64,000 nucleotides of DNA from Bifidobacterium asteroides (GTDB lineage: Bacteria > Actinomycetota > Actinomycetes > Actinomycetales > Bifidobacteriaceae). The notes beneath the pieces were generated by a model. That model worked only from the letters and a program-made list of their open reading frames with translations, made no database searches and was not told the origin of the DNA. The stretch's first letter is position 1, and each line of letters opens with the position of its first letter. This document shows positions 17,713 through 26,577 of this stretch, one piece after another. The position numbers and the translations under genes were made by a program. The DNA lies in contig NZ_CP048272.1 in assembly GCF_019469425.1 (NCBI RefSeq), positions 1,240,001 through 1,304,000 of the forward strand, written 5' to 3'.

Positions 17713-18052
17713 TGGCTTGTCCTTTCCCATGCGGTTACTACAACCATTGTCGCTGGTGCTGCCCTACCGACTATGCGGTGACGATGCACGGGAAATGCTG
17801 TCGACGACTGCAGGGCCGGTGGGTTCCGATCCGTGCAACCGTTCCTACAAGGCACGCGGCGTCACAGATCGAATCCGTGCCACCAATAGGTAAATCGTGT
17901 GCCCTGCATGCTGAAACCTCCTGCGGAATCTACAATCAGCATTACTACTCAGTATACAGCGAAGCTTAGGCAAGCTTATATACCCGACCATTATTTGACC
18001 AAGCGCTCGTGCGAGAGTGTGCAGCACAATTCCCCCGATTGCCCCGGCTCTC
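17713..18052 (-). other. 340-bp leader upstream of the aminotransferase, no gene found
   Basis: No convincing reading frame lies here. On the minus strand the leader contains two related short stretches (CACGGATTCGATCTGTG and GCACGGATCGGAACC), and its distal part is AT-richer, so a promoter near 17940-17990 is likely. I could not fit it to a known riboswitch or T-box. Confidence 0.4.
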
Positions 18053-18997
18053 TCATTCCTCAAACAGCCGCATGGCAGCCTGCGAATCCGTGATAAGCAC
18101 GTTGGCATAACCGCCTTGAAGAGCCGCCCGCATGGACGCTATCTTGGAAGGCCCTCCCGCCACCAATATGGAGCAGGGCTTCTTGCGCAGCCGATGAAGT
18201 CGTATTCCCACCGTTCTTGCGTCAATATTGTCATCCGCAATGGAGCCATCGGCAGCTATGAATCGTGAAAGCACATCGCCGACGGCCTTATGCTGGAGCA
18301 TGGTGATTTCTTTACGGGAAAGATACCCTAGCTTGAAGAGCATGGCATCGTCCCGAACGGTTCCGCAGGTGAACACGGCGATATCGGTCCGGTCCCCCTG
18401 ACGAACGATCGCGTTTATGAAACGGTCCTTGAGCACAATGTCCCTAGTCAATGCATTGTCGAAGATGACCGGCAAGGGCAGCACTGTTGTTGTGGTGCCG
18501 AAAGCCATGCCGAATTTCAGGGCGATATCCGCGGCATAGTTGTTGAAATCGGATGCGGAGACGCTCCCCTTCAGCTGCACCACCGACACATCCTTGTGCT
18601 CATTCGGCCGCAGATGATCGGCTACGGCCTTGAGGGTCCTTCCCCAGCTGATGCCCAACCGGTCATGGTCTCCGACAATCTCGGCCAAGTAATCTGCTGT
18701 AACCGCGCCCAGTTTACCCCTGATGACATCTTCATCGCCGGTCGAGTCATATGTCAGCCTGACCTCGCGCAGTCCGAATGCCACTTTGAGTCTTCTGGCC
18801 AAGGACTCCAGATCAGTCTGCGGGTCCGCGATGAGCACGCGGACAAGCCCCTCCTGCTTAGCGAATGCCAGGAGACGCGAAACCGTAGGACGGGAAACAT
18901 TCAGTCTGCGGGCGATGGCGCTCTGGCCTAAGCCCTCCTCGTAATACCAGTGGCAGACTGTGACAGCTTGATTTCTATGCTGTTCATCTTTGATCAT
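18053..18997 (-). CDS. deoR: SorC/DeoR-type sugar-binding transcriptional regulator
   Basis: A 314-residue regulator. The N-terminal helix-turn-helix reads LGQSAIARRLNVSRPTVSRLL (residues about 23-43), and the rest is a SorC-type sugar-phosphate-binding domain. It is the family of Bacillus DeoR and CggR rather than the E. coli DeoR family. It is divergent from deoC, the arrangement of a local repressor whose effector in Bacillus is deoxyribose-5-phosphate. The start at 18997 follows AGGAGAGGAGAAGG; the longer frame from 19021 begins inside that site. The gene symbol is assigned by family and context. Confidence 0.85.
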   Translation of the reverse strand: MIKDEQHRNQAVTVCHWYYEEGLGQSAIARRLNVSRPTVSRLLAFAKQEGLVRVLIADPQTDLESLARRLKVAFGLREVRLTYDSTGDEDVIRGKLGAVTADYLAEIVGDHDRLGISWGRTLKAVADHLRPNEHKDVSVVQLKGSVSASDFNNYAADIALKFGMAFGTTTTVLPLPVIFDNALTRDIVLKDRFINAIVRQGDRTDIAVFTCGTVRDDAMLFKLGYLSRKEITMLQHKAVGDVLSRFIAADGSIADDNIDARTVGIRLHRLRKKPCSILVAGGPSKIASMRAALQGGYANVLITDSQAAMRLFEE

Positions 18998-19077
18998 AAA
19001 ACCTTCTCCTCTCCTGCTCATGTGGAACCAAGATGCAAAAGAGCTTCACGGCTTGTCGGCAATTGAGCATTAATTTC

Positions 19078-19091
19078 TGAACATATGTTCA
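19078..19091. promoter_or_regulatory. Palindromic operator between deoR and deoC
   Basis: TGAACATATGTTCA is a perfect 14-base palindrome in the 154-base divergent gap. A second half-site TGTTCATT occurs 23 bases on, at 19109-19116, giving direct repeats of TGTTCATT. The placement fits a SorC/DeoR binding site covering both promoters. AAGGAGG before deoC is its ribosome binding site. Confidence 0.6.
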
Positions 19092-19151
19092 TTTTAGCAT
19101 TTCACTTCTGTTCATTCACTGTTACGGTTAGGCCAACAAGGAGGCAACAAC

Positions 19152-19802
19152 ATGCAGATCAATCGCCTCATCGATCACACCCTGCTCAAACCAGACGCAA
19201 CGCTCGCGCAAATCGACCAGGTCATCGACGAAGCCCTGAACAACCATTTCTATTCAGTCATGGTCAATCCCCACTGGGTTTCCCACGTCCATGAAAGGGT
19301 AAGGGGGTCGGATGTCCTGACTGCCTGCGTCATCGGCTTCCCCCTCGGCGCCAACACCACTGCTATCAAGGTCGCCGAAAGCCGGGAAGCCATCGCGGAC
19401 GGAGCCGATGAACTGGATATGGTGATCAACATCGGTGAAATGGCAGGCGGACGGGAAGACCTGGTTGCCAAGGACATTCGTGCGGTTGTCGAGGCAGTCC
19501 ATCAGGCAGGAAAGGTGATCAAGGTCATCATTGAGACTGCCCTGCTTAGCGATGAACAGATTGCTCGGGCCAGCATGCTGGTGGCTGATGCAGGCGCCGA
19601 TTTCGTCAAAACATCCACCGGATTCGCCAGCCGTGGCGCCAGTGTGCACGACATAGAAGTCATCAAACAAGCAGTCAATGGAAGAATCCACATCAAGGCA
19701 GCCGGCGGCATCCACACCCGGCAAGAGGCTGAAGCCCTGATCGACGCAGGCGCTGAACGGCTGGGCACTAGCTCCAGCATGGCCATCATCGGCAAAGCCT
19801 GA
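19152..19802 (+). CDS. deoC: Deoxyribose-phosphate aldolase
   Basis: A 216-residue class I aldolase that splits 2-deoxyribose-5-phosphate into glyceraldehyde-3-phosphate and acetaldehyde. The Schiff-base lysine is K153 in FVKTSTGF, with proton-relay residues D89 (ELDMV) and K182 (HIKAAGGI). Length is typical for bacterial DeoC. It heads an operon with a FucP-type permease, a DeoX-like protein and a PfkB kinase, so the substrate may come from imported deoxyribose rather than only from nucleosides; no nucleoside phosphorylase gene is present in the window. Confidence 0.97.
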   Translation: MQINRLIDHTLLKPDATLAQIDQVIDEALNNHFYSVMVNPHWVSHVHERVRGSDVLTACVIGFPLGANTTAIKVAESREAIADGADELDMVINIGEMAGGREDLVAKDIRAVVEAVHQAGKVIKVIIETALLSDEQIARASMLVADAGADFVKTSTGFASRGASVHDIEVIKQAVNGRIHIKAAGGIHTRQEAEALIDAGAERLGTSSSMAIIGKA

Positions 19803-19811
19803 CTTCGGCAT

Positions 19812-19829
19812 CCGGGGGCGCGCCCCCGG
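19812..19829. repeat. Perfect 18-bp GC palindrome after deoC
   Basis: CCGGGGGCG/CGCCCCCGG lies 10 bases past the deoC stop and 66 bases before the permease start. There is no T-tract. It could form a stem that attenuates transcription or protects deoC mRNA, letting the aldolase be expressed above the permease. Confidence 0.5.
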
Positions 19830-19894
19830 GCCGACTCTTATATTCTCGGTGAACGCAATGCGGCGTCCCCGAATGCAAACCCAAGGAGGGGTTC

Positions 19895-21241
19895 ATGCAA
19901 TCACCGACCTTTCATCTGTTCAAACTCCACGCGCAGGAATTGGATGACGGTTACCTGGACAGGACGCCTATGCTCCAGTACATCCTGCTCTCCTGCCTGT
20001 TCCCCCTTTGGGGTGCGGCCGCCAGTCTCAATGACATACTCATCACCCAGTTCAAAACCATTTTCACCCTTTCCAATGTCGCCAGCGCCTTTGTGCAGAC
20101 GGCCTTCTATCTTGGCTACTTTCTGATAGCCATACCGGCTTCGCTGATCATCAAGAAGACCTCATACAAGGTCGCCATCATGATCGGCCTTTCGCTGTAC
20201 ACCATCGGATGCTCGTTCTTCTTCCCCGCCTCGCGCATGGCCACCTATGGTTTCTTCCTAATCGCCCTGTTTGCCTTGGCCTGCGGTTTGAGCTTCCTGG
20301 AGACCTCGGCCAACACTTTCAGCTCCCTTATGGGGCCGAAGAAGTACGCCACCCTGCGGCTGAATATTTCTGAGACCTTTTACCCGCTCGGAGCCATAGC
20401 CGGCATACTCCTAGGCAAATACCTGATTTTCGGTGCAGGCCAGAGCCTGGAGAAGCAGATGAAAGGGCTTCACGGACAGGCCCGCATCGCCTTCGGCGAG
20501 CGCGCGCTTCAGCACACGCTGCTACCTTATAAATGCATCATTTTCGTTCTGCTAGTCGCCCTTGTGCTTTTCGCGCTGACACAATTCCCCTCAGGCAAGC
20601 CCAAGGTGGATGCGACTAAACAGCATCCTCAGGCGCGCATCAGTGAAACTTTGGTCTATCTGGCGCATAATCGCCGCTTCCTTTGGGGCATTTTCACCGA
20701 GTTCATGTATGTAGGAATGCAGACGGCCGTCTGGTCCTTCACCATCAGATTGGCCATGGAGCTCAATTCCTCAATCAACGAACGCTTGGCATCGACTTTC
20801 ATGGTCTACAGCTATGCGGCCTTCTTCGTAGGCAAGGTCATTGCCAACTTCATGATGAAGTCCATGCATCCCGCTCGGGTCCTGCAATGGTTCTCGGCAT
20901 TCGGACTGGCTGCCCTGGCCTATATCCTCCTTGTGCGCAACATGAGCGCCGTCTATGCGGCCATTCTCCTCTCAGGTCTGTTCGGACCCTGCTGGGCAAC
21001 CATCTACTCGGAGACCTTGGATACCGTGACCGACAAGCGCCACACGGAAACAGCAGGGGCCATCATCGTCATGTCCATCGTGGGCGGGGCCTTCATCCCT
21101 GTAGCGCAGGGATTCGTCGCGGACATCTCGAACATGTCCCTGTCCTTCCTTGTCGATGTGGTCTGCTTCGCCGTCGTCTGCGCCTATTCCACAGCAAAGA
21201 TGCGCGCCTTCAAAGCTGAAGGCGCTCAGCAAAACCAATGA
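19895..21241 (+). CDS. deoP: FucP-family MFS sugar permease, probable deoxyribose importer
   Basis: A 448-residue MFS protein with about 12 membrane segments. It has FucP-type features: an N-terminal charged leader then LQYILLSCLFPLWGAAASLNDILITQFK, and FLETSANTFSSLMGP in the fifth-helix region, the position where FucP has its ETxxNP-like motif. FucP relatives import deoxy-sugars by proton symport. Placed between deoC and a DeoX-like protein, with a PfkB kinase after it, it matches DeoP of the Salmonella deoQKPX deoxyribose operon. The start follows AAGGAGGGG. The substrate is inferred from context. Confidence 0.85.
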   Translation: MQSPTFHLFKLHAQELDDGYLDRTPMLQYILLSCLFPLWGAAASLNDILITQFKTIFTLSNVASAFVQTAFYLGYFLIAIPASLIIKKTSYKVAIMIGLSLYTIGCSFFFPASRMATYGFFLIALFALACGLSFLETSANTFSSLMGPKKYATLRLNISETFYPLGAIAGILLGKYLIFGAGQSLEKQMKGLHGQARIAFGERALQHTLLPYKCIIFVLLVALVLFALTQFPSGKPKVDATKQHPQARISETLVYLAHNRRFLWGIFTEFMYVGMQTAVWSFTIRLAMELNSSINERLASTFMVYSYAAFFVGKVIANFMMKSMHPARVLQWFSAFGLAALAYILLVRNMSAVYAAILLSGLFGPCWATIYSETLDTVTDKRHTETAGAIIVMSIVGGAFIPVAQGFVADISNMSLSFLVDVVCFAVVCAYSTAKMRAFKAEGAQQNQ

Positions 21242-21255
21242 AAGGAACCCCAATC

Positions 21256-22272
21256 ATGCAACAGCTTCACCTCAATCATGACATGTTCGGCCCGGCCGAA
21301 TTCACCCTCTATCAGGACGATGACTTCAAAGCCGTCACCTTCACTTACCCATCAGGAGTGGAAGCGGTCCGTCTGGAGAATTCTCGCGGCCAGCTCACCA
21401 TCCTGCCTTATATGGGCCTGATCATCTGGGATGCGGTCTTCTGCTCCATCAGCCTAAAGATGAAAGACATGTTCTCGCAGCCCCTGCCCGGCACCGGCAT
21501 CGCTGATACCTATGGCTGCTTCCAGTTCACTTCAGGACTCCTTGGCGGCGGAACGCCGGCCCCGGAGGATGACTACCAACTTCACGGCGAGGCCCCGACC
21601 AGCCGTATGGATAGTGCCTGGCTGGAATTCGGAGATAGGACCATGTCAATACATGGACAATACGAATATGTCAAAGGATTCGGCGACCACTACCTGAGTC
21701 GGCCATCCGTAACATTGCACACGGATTCTGGCCTCTTCGACATCAGCCTGGACGTTACCAACCTCTCCAACTGCCAAACCATGCCCCTGCAATACATGTG
21801 CCATATGAACTACGCCTACGTGCATGACGGGCATATGGAACAAAATGTGCCCGACAAGGCTTTCCGCCTACGCCGGACCGTTCCCGCCCACGTCCATCCC
21901 ACCTCGCAATGGCTGGCCTACAACGAAGATCTCAAGGCCAGCGGCGAGCTGATCAACGACCTGAACGACGAGAGCCACTACGATCCTGAGATCGTCTTCT
22001 TCTCCCAAAACCTGGCCAAATTAACCGATGTGGCCGAGTTCCGACTCCACCTGAATGCCGAGCACAACTTCCTGACACGGTTCAGCACAGAGCAATTCCC
22101 CATCGTCACCCGCTGGATCCTCTACAACGCTGATCAGCAGGTGGCGGCCTTTGCCCTGCCTGGCACCAGCACGCCCGAGGGCCGCGCCGCCGCAGAGAAA
22201 GCAGGCACCCTGATCCACCTCAAGCCCAGGGAAAAGCGTTCATTCCTGGTAACCACCGGCCTGGAAAGGTAA
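21256..22272 (+). CDS. deoX: DUF4432 / aldose-1-epimerase-like protein (DeoX-like)
   Basis: A 338-residue protein of the galactose-mutarotase fold. Visible segments include YPSGVEAVRLENSRGQLTILPYMGL, GCFQFTSGLLGGGTPAPEDDYQLHGEAP with a mutarotase-like HGE, and CHMNYAYV. It resembles the DUF4432 proteins that accompany deoxyribose kinases and permeases, and may interconvert sugar anomers or have another unproven role. The start at 21256 follows AAAGGAACC; the frame also opens at 21238 within that region. It sits 14 bases after the permease and 8 before the kinase, so all are one operon. Confidence 0.8.
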   Translation: MQQLHLNHDMFGPAEFTLYQDDDFKAVTFTYPSGVEAVRLENSRGQLTILPYMGLIIWDAVFCSISLKMKDMFSQPLPGTGIADTYGCFQFTSGLLGGGTPAPEDDYQLHGEAPTSRMDSAWLEFGDRTMSIHGQYEYVKGFGDHYLSRPSVTLHTDSGLFDISLDVTNLSNCQTMPLQYMCHMNYAYVHDGHMEQNVPDKAFRLRRTVPAHVHPTSQWLAYNEDLKASGELINDLNDESHYDPEIVFFSQNLAKLTDVAEFRLHLNAEHNFLTRFSTEQFPIVTRWILYNADQQVAAFALPGTSTPEGRAAAEKAGTLIHLKPREKRSFLVTTGLER

Positions 22273-22280
22273 GGATCAAT

Positions 22281-23207
22281 ATGACCGACATCACTGTCAT
22301 CGGTTCTAACATGTATGAGCTGACCACCTTTGTCAATCGCATGCCGATGGAGGGAGAGACTGTGGAAGCTCCTGAATTCGAGATGGGATTCGGCGGCAAG
22401 GGAGCCAACCAGGCCATAGCCGCCGCCCGTCTGGGTTCGGAGGTCAACTTCATCACCATGGTCGGCAACGATGAATTCGGCAGACAGCAGCTGAAGAACT
22501 ATCGCAGCAACGGCATCAACAGCGATGGAATCGGCATCACCGATGGGAGCAGCGGCGTGGCGCCAATCTTTGTGGACACCAGCGGCGACAATCGGATTCT
22601 GATCATAAAAGGCGCCAACAAGCAGTTGACGCCTGCCGCCTTGGACGGTAAAAAAGACCTCATCAAGGGGCCGAAACTGGTCGTTCTTCAGCAGGAGATC
22701 GCCTTGGAGACCAACTATCATGCGATTGAACTGGCGGAGGACTACGGTGTGCCTGTCTTGCTGGACCCTGCGCCAGCCAATGACGATCTGAACATCGACC
22801 ATGTCTCCAGAGTGACCTTCTTCGTACCGAATGAGACCGAGCTGGCTACGCTCACCGAAATGCCCACAGGGACACTGGACGAGGTCAAAGCCGCAGCGCG
22901 AGACTTGGTAAGGCGTGGGGTACGCAACCTGATTGTCACCATGGGCGGCAAGGGCGCCCTATGGATCAGCGCCGACCAGGAGCTGCTGGTGCCTGCGGTC
23001 ACGGTTGAAGCCGTGGACACTACTGGCGCCGGCGATGCTTTCATCGGCTCGTTTGCCCACTACTACACGCAGGGCGAGGATGTGCCAACAGCTCTGGGCC
23101 ACGCCAACAGATACGCTGCAATCAGCGTCACACGCCGCGGCACCCAAAAGGCTTATCCAACAGCCGCCGAGCTCAGCGACCTACTGCTGGAAAGAGTGCA
23201 GGTGTAA
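22281..23207 (+). CDS. deoK: PfkB/ribokinase-family sugar kinase, probable deoxyribokinase
   Basis: A 308-residue ribokinase-like enzyme. Signature 1 is GFGGKGANQAIAAARLG (about residues 37-53) and signature 2 is DTTGAGDAFIGSFAHYY (about 247-263), whose GAGD aspartate is the catalytic base. Ribokinase and deoxyribokinase are close relatives, so sequence alone cannot decide. The company of deoC, a FucP-type permease and a DeoX-like protein favours 2-deoxyribose, giving deoxyribose-5-phosphate for DeoC. It is the last gene of the operon. Confidence 0.87.
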   Translation: MTDITVIGSNMYELTTFVNRMPMEGETVEAPEFEMGFGGKGANQAIAAARLGSEVNFITMVGNDEFGRQQLKNYRSNGINSDGIGITDGSSGVAPIFVDTSGDNRILIIKGANKQLTPAALDGKKDLIKGPKLVVLQQEIALETNYHAIELAEDYGVPVLLDPAPANDDLNIDHVSRVTFFVPNETELATLTEMPTGTLDEVKAAARDLVRRGVRNLIVTMGGKGALWISADQELLVPAVTVEAVDTTGAGDAFIGSFAHYYTQGEDVPTALGHANRYAAISVTRRGTQKAYPTAAELSDLLLERVQV

Positions 23208-23358
23208 GGTCTTCACCATGGTCGCATTGCCAGACGTGGACGGATAGACCGCCCTCGTCTGCCTTTTATGTCCTTACTTTGAAATGCTGTCATATACTGT
23301 GTCTCAAAGAAAAGCAGGAGCCACGATTCACAGACACCAGCCAGAGAGGGTAATGAAT

Positions 23359-24183
23359 ATGGCCAATCAAGTGGCACTGGTCACTGGAGCCACAAGCGGC
23401 ATAGGATATGAAACCGCGCGAATGCTCGCCGAGCATGGATACAGGGTGTATGCGGCAGGGCGACGAGTCGAACGACTGAAGCCGCTGGGCGACAAGGGGG
23501 TTACAGCCCTGCAGATGGACCTGACCGATTCTGCATCCATTGAGAAGGCCGTCGCACAAATCCTGCAGAAGGAGAGGCGGGTGGATCTGCTGGTCAACAA
23601 CGCCGGCTACGGGTCCTATGGCCCAGTCGAGCAGGTCTCCATCGAAGAGGTGCGTCGACAATTTGAGGTCAACCTCTTCGGCCTTGCCCACTTGACCCAG
23701 CAGGTACTGCCCGCCATGCGCCGAGCCGGACGCGGCCGGATCGTCAACACCTCATCCATGGCAGGCCGAATGGTCACCTATATGGGTGCCTGGTATCATG
23801 CCACCAAGTACGCCCTTGAATCCTTCAGCGACGCCCTGCGCATGGAAATGCGTCCCTTCGGCATAGACGTGGTCCTGATCGAGCCCGGAGCCATTGCCAC
23901 CAACTGGGGTGCAATCGCCGCCGACCATCTCCAGACGGTCACCCGCAAGAGCGCCTATCAACAGTCAGGATTCCGAGCTGCTGCCGAGCTGCGCAAACTG
24001 TACTCCAGCAGGCATTTGACCCAACCATCAACCATCGCCAAGGCCATCGTCCGTGCTTCGATGGTACGCCATCCCCGCCCACGCTACCTTTTGGGCTTCG
24101 GCGCCAAACCTCTGGTTGCCCTTCATGCTTTGCTCCCCACCCGCGCTTGGGACTACCTGATGGTCCATGCCAAGGACCTGTAG
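23359..24183 (+). CDS. Short-chain dehydrogenase/reductase (SDR)
   Basis: A 274-residue classical SDR. The cofactor motif is TGATSGIG (residues 9-16), followed by AGRRVERL, which suggests NADP preference. NNAGYGSYGP is present, and the catalytic triad is Ser in NTSSMAGR with Tyr and Lys in YHATK. The sequence recalls 17-beta-hydroxysteroid-dehydrogenase-like SDRs that act on lipophilic ketones or acyl groups. The start at 23359 is preferred because GAGAGGG is 8 bases before it; ATGs at 23353 and 23284 are also open. It may be a separate unit after the deo operon. Substrate unknown. Confidence 0.9.
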   Translation: MANQVALVTGATSGIGYETARMLAEHGYRVYAAGRRVERLKPLGDKGVTALQMDLTDSASIEKAVAQILQKERRVDLLVNNAGYGSYGPVEQVSIEEVRRQFEVNLFGLAHLTQQVLPAMRRAGRGRIVNTSSMAGRMVTYMGAWYHATKYALESFSDALRMEMRPFGIDVVLIEPGAIATNWGAIAADHLQTVTRKSAYQQSGFRAAAELRKLYSSRHLTQPSTIAKAIVRASMVRHPRPRYLLGFGAKPLVALHALLPTRAWDYLMVHAKDL

Positions 24184-24301
24184 GCGAAAAACAAGCTATC
24201 AGAACAGTACTCCTGAGCAGCCGAATGCTTGGCGAGGAAGCTGTCGGACAGGAGCGGCAGTTACAATGGGATCCCTAGCTAACTGTCAGGATTCTAGATC
24301 C

Positions 24302-25330
24302 TCAAGCCTCTAGAGCGCGCGCTCCCAGGAGCGCCTGCTCAGCATCCATGGGAACGCGGCCCAGGCCGTCAAGGCCTACATTGAGCAAGTAGTTGATGCC
24401 GTACTTGTTCAGATGGGCCTTGTAATCATGAATGGTCTGCGGACTCTTCCAGTTCTGGTCATGATAGGAAAATCCCCAGGAATCGTTGATGGTCCCGGCG
24501 GTCTCATAGAGGCCGAGCTTGGAGGGCTTGAATCCTTCGATCGAGTTGTAGTCGACATCCCCGTCCGAGGTTGCCTTCTCGCTGGCATCCGAATCTTCGG
24601 GAATCTCGTTGTCCCCCAGAGAGACGTAGTCGTAACGACCGTTGCCCAGTCTGGAATTGATCAGGCAGTCGGGCTGCAGGCGCTTGACCGTATCGTAGAT
24701 GGTCTGGCTCTGCTCGTCGCTGAGGGTCATTGGTACGTCAAACCAGGCTACCGATATTTCCCCGTAGTTGCTCATGATCTCTTCGATCTGCGGCATGATC
24801 TTGTGCTCGAATGCCCGGTCGTAGTTCTTCTCCCCCGTGAAGTCCCAGCTGTTGTCCCAGGTGGTGCCTGCGGTCTCAATATCGTTCGAGAGGTATCCGC
24901 CGCCATCCGGTTCATGCCAGTCCAGGTCCTGCGAATAGTAGAGACCAAAACGCAGTCCGGCCTTGCGGCAGGCCAAGGACAGCTCGCCGATCACATCCCG
25001 GTGGAATGGCGTCGCGTCATAGACGTTGTAGGGATCCACCAGCGACCGGTACATGGCGAAGCCGTCATGGTGCTTTGTAGTGACGACCAGATACTGCATG
25101 CCGCAGCGCTTGGCCAGATCCACTATGGCTTCCGCGTCGAAATAGATCGGGTTGAAGGCCTGCGTGAGGCGTTCGTACTCCTTGTTGGGAATTTGGAGCT
25201 TGGATTGGATCCACTCCGCATAGTTGCTTGACGATTTCCCTTGGTACTCCCCTCCCAGGAGGGAATAGAGACCCCAGTGAATCATCATGCCGTACTTGGC
25301 TTGCTTGAACCATTCCACGGTATCGATCAT
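24302..25330 (-). CDS. GH29 alpha-L-fucosidase, AlfC-like
   Basis: A 342-residue intracellular (no signal peptide) alpha-L-fucosidase. HWGLYSLLGGEY, TTKHHDGFAMY and the WFD motif are GH29 hallmarks. The nucleophile is predicted at D198 (SVAWFDVP) and the acid/base at D240 (SLGDNEIP). GH29 enzymes are often 430-480 residues; this short form, with catalytic positions near 200 and 242, matches the alpha-1,6-specific AlfC of Lactobacillus casei as I remember it. It lies 47 bases after an MFS permease on the same strand, so intact small fucosides are probably imported and cleaved inside. Confidence 0.9.
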   Translation of the reverse strand: MIDTVEWFKQAKYGMMIHWGLYSLLGGEYQGKSSSNYAEWIQSKLQIPNKEYERLTQAFNPIYFDAEAIVDLAKRCGMQYLVVTTKHHDGFAMYRSLVDPYNVYDATPFHRDVIGELSLACRKAGLRFGLYYSQDLDWHEPDGGGYLSNDIETAGTTWDNSWDFTGEKNYDRAFEHKIMPQIEEIMSNYGEISVAWFDVPMTLSDEQSQTIYDTVKRLQPDCLINSRLGNGRYDYVSLGDNEIPEDSDASEKATSDGDVDYNSIEGFKPSKLGLYETAGTINDSWGFSYHDQNWKSPQTIHDYKAHLNKYGINYLLNVGLDGLGRVPMDAEQALLGARALEA

Positions 25331-25377
25331 TATTTACCTCTGTCTCTGCTGATTGACACGAACTGCTGTGACAGCCC

Positions 25378-26577
25378 TCAGATGGTCAGCTTGTCTTTCT
25401 TGACGACGAAGGCATCGTAAAGGGCCAGGATCACGTAGCAGACTCCTGCACACATGATCATGAAGCCTGGGTCTTTCTTGCCAAGCACCCCGCCCAGAGC
25501 CTGGAAGAAGTAAGGAGCCACCAGGGAGCCGACGTTGATGCCGATCAGGATGATCGAAGTGGTCAGGTTCATAGAGCCCTTGGGCGAATAGGCAACCATG
25601 CGGGCAGTCAGAGCCGGATTGATGATGCCGTTGCAGAACCCTGCCACCAGGACCAGGACCAGCAAGAGCGGAATGGAGTTGGTGAAAGGCATGGCGATCA
25701 TAACCACTGCCGTCAGCACCTCGAAGATGAAGACAGTGTATCGTCCGCACCACTTGGCAAGTTGTTCGAAGGCGATACCTGAGATGATCGAACAGAGCAC
25801 CAGGAAGCCGAAAATCCTGGTGGCATCGGCGGCAGAACCTATGCCGGACTCAACCATGTGGCTGGCCAGCTTCAGAGAGATGGCCGAATAGAAGAGACAT
25901 ACGAAGAGGAAGAGGATGGCCAGCTGGATAACGCCGCCGTTGGTGGACGGCTTGATAGAGGTGTCTTCTTCAACCTCCTTGCCGTCCTCCACGATGACGC
26001 GGTCAAGCCTCTTGGGGACGAAGAGGGAGACAAGGACAATGGGCACAATCAGGAAGAGGAACACCAGATAAGTGGCGTGCCAGGAGATATTGATCAGGAA
26101 TCCTGCGATGAAGAGCATGATCGAATCGCCGATAGCGCCGACGGAGTTCCTCCAGCCCAGAAGCCTGTTCCTGATTTTCTCGGGGAAGACATCGGTGATG
26201 TAGGAGACGCTCAGGGGGGTGAAAATGCCCATGCCCACGCCGAACATGGCCCTCGACAGGAAAATGGCCGGATAGTTATAGAAGAAGGCGGGGATGATTC
26301 CGAAAACCAAGGAGACAATGAGCCCCAAAAGGACCGTGTACTTCTTGCCCAGCTTGTTGGATATGAGGCCGCTGACCACAGTTCCCAGCAGGACGCCTCC
26401 CGTAGGGATGACAACCAATAGCTCGACGTTGGCCTCTGAAATGTTGGAAAAGTACTGCTTCATCAGCGGGATGGTCCCTGAGACGGCATTGGAAACCGAC
26501 ATCAGAAACGATATGGACAAGATGCCCAACATCAAAATCGGTGAACTGGTGTTCACCTGTTTCTCTTTTGACTCCAC
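25378..26577 (-). CDS. MFS permease, probable fucoside/glycosyl-asparagine importer
   Basis: A 399-residue MFS transporter with about 12 membrane segments. The motif A region reads GLISNKLGKKYTVLLG, and SRAMFGVGMGIFTPLSVSYI suits the fifth helix. A GTG start at 26577 is chosen because GGAAGGGA lies just before it; the open frame continues to an ATG at 26667 but that adds a polar, non-conserved stretch. It heads an operon with the AlfC-like fucosidase and is divergent from an aspartylglucosaminidase-type gene. A role in importing fucosylated GlcNAc or GlcNAc-Asn is inferred from this context. Confidence 0.85.
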   Translation of the reverse strand: MESKEKQVNTSSPILMLGILSISFLMSVSNAVSGTIPLMKQYFSNISEANVELLVVIPTGGVLLGTVVSGLISNKLGKKYTVLLGLIVSLVFGIIPAFFYNYPAIFLSRAMFGVGMGIFTPLSVSYITDVFPEKIRNRLLGWRNSVGAIGDSIMLFIAGFLINISWHATYLVFLFLIVPIVLVSLFVPKRLDRVIVEDGKEVEEDTSIKPSTNGGVIQLAILFLFVCLFYSAISLKLASHMVESGIGSAADATRIFGFLVLCSIISGIAFEQLAKWCGRYTVFIFEVLTAVVMIAMPFTNSIPLLLVLVLVAGFCNGIINPALTARMVAYSPKGSMNLTTSIILIGINVGSLVAPYFFQALGGVLGKKDPGFMIMCAGVCYVILALYDAFVVKKDKLTI

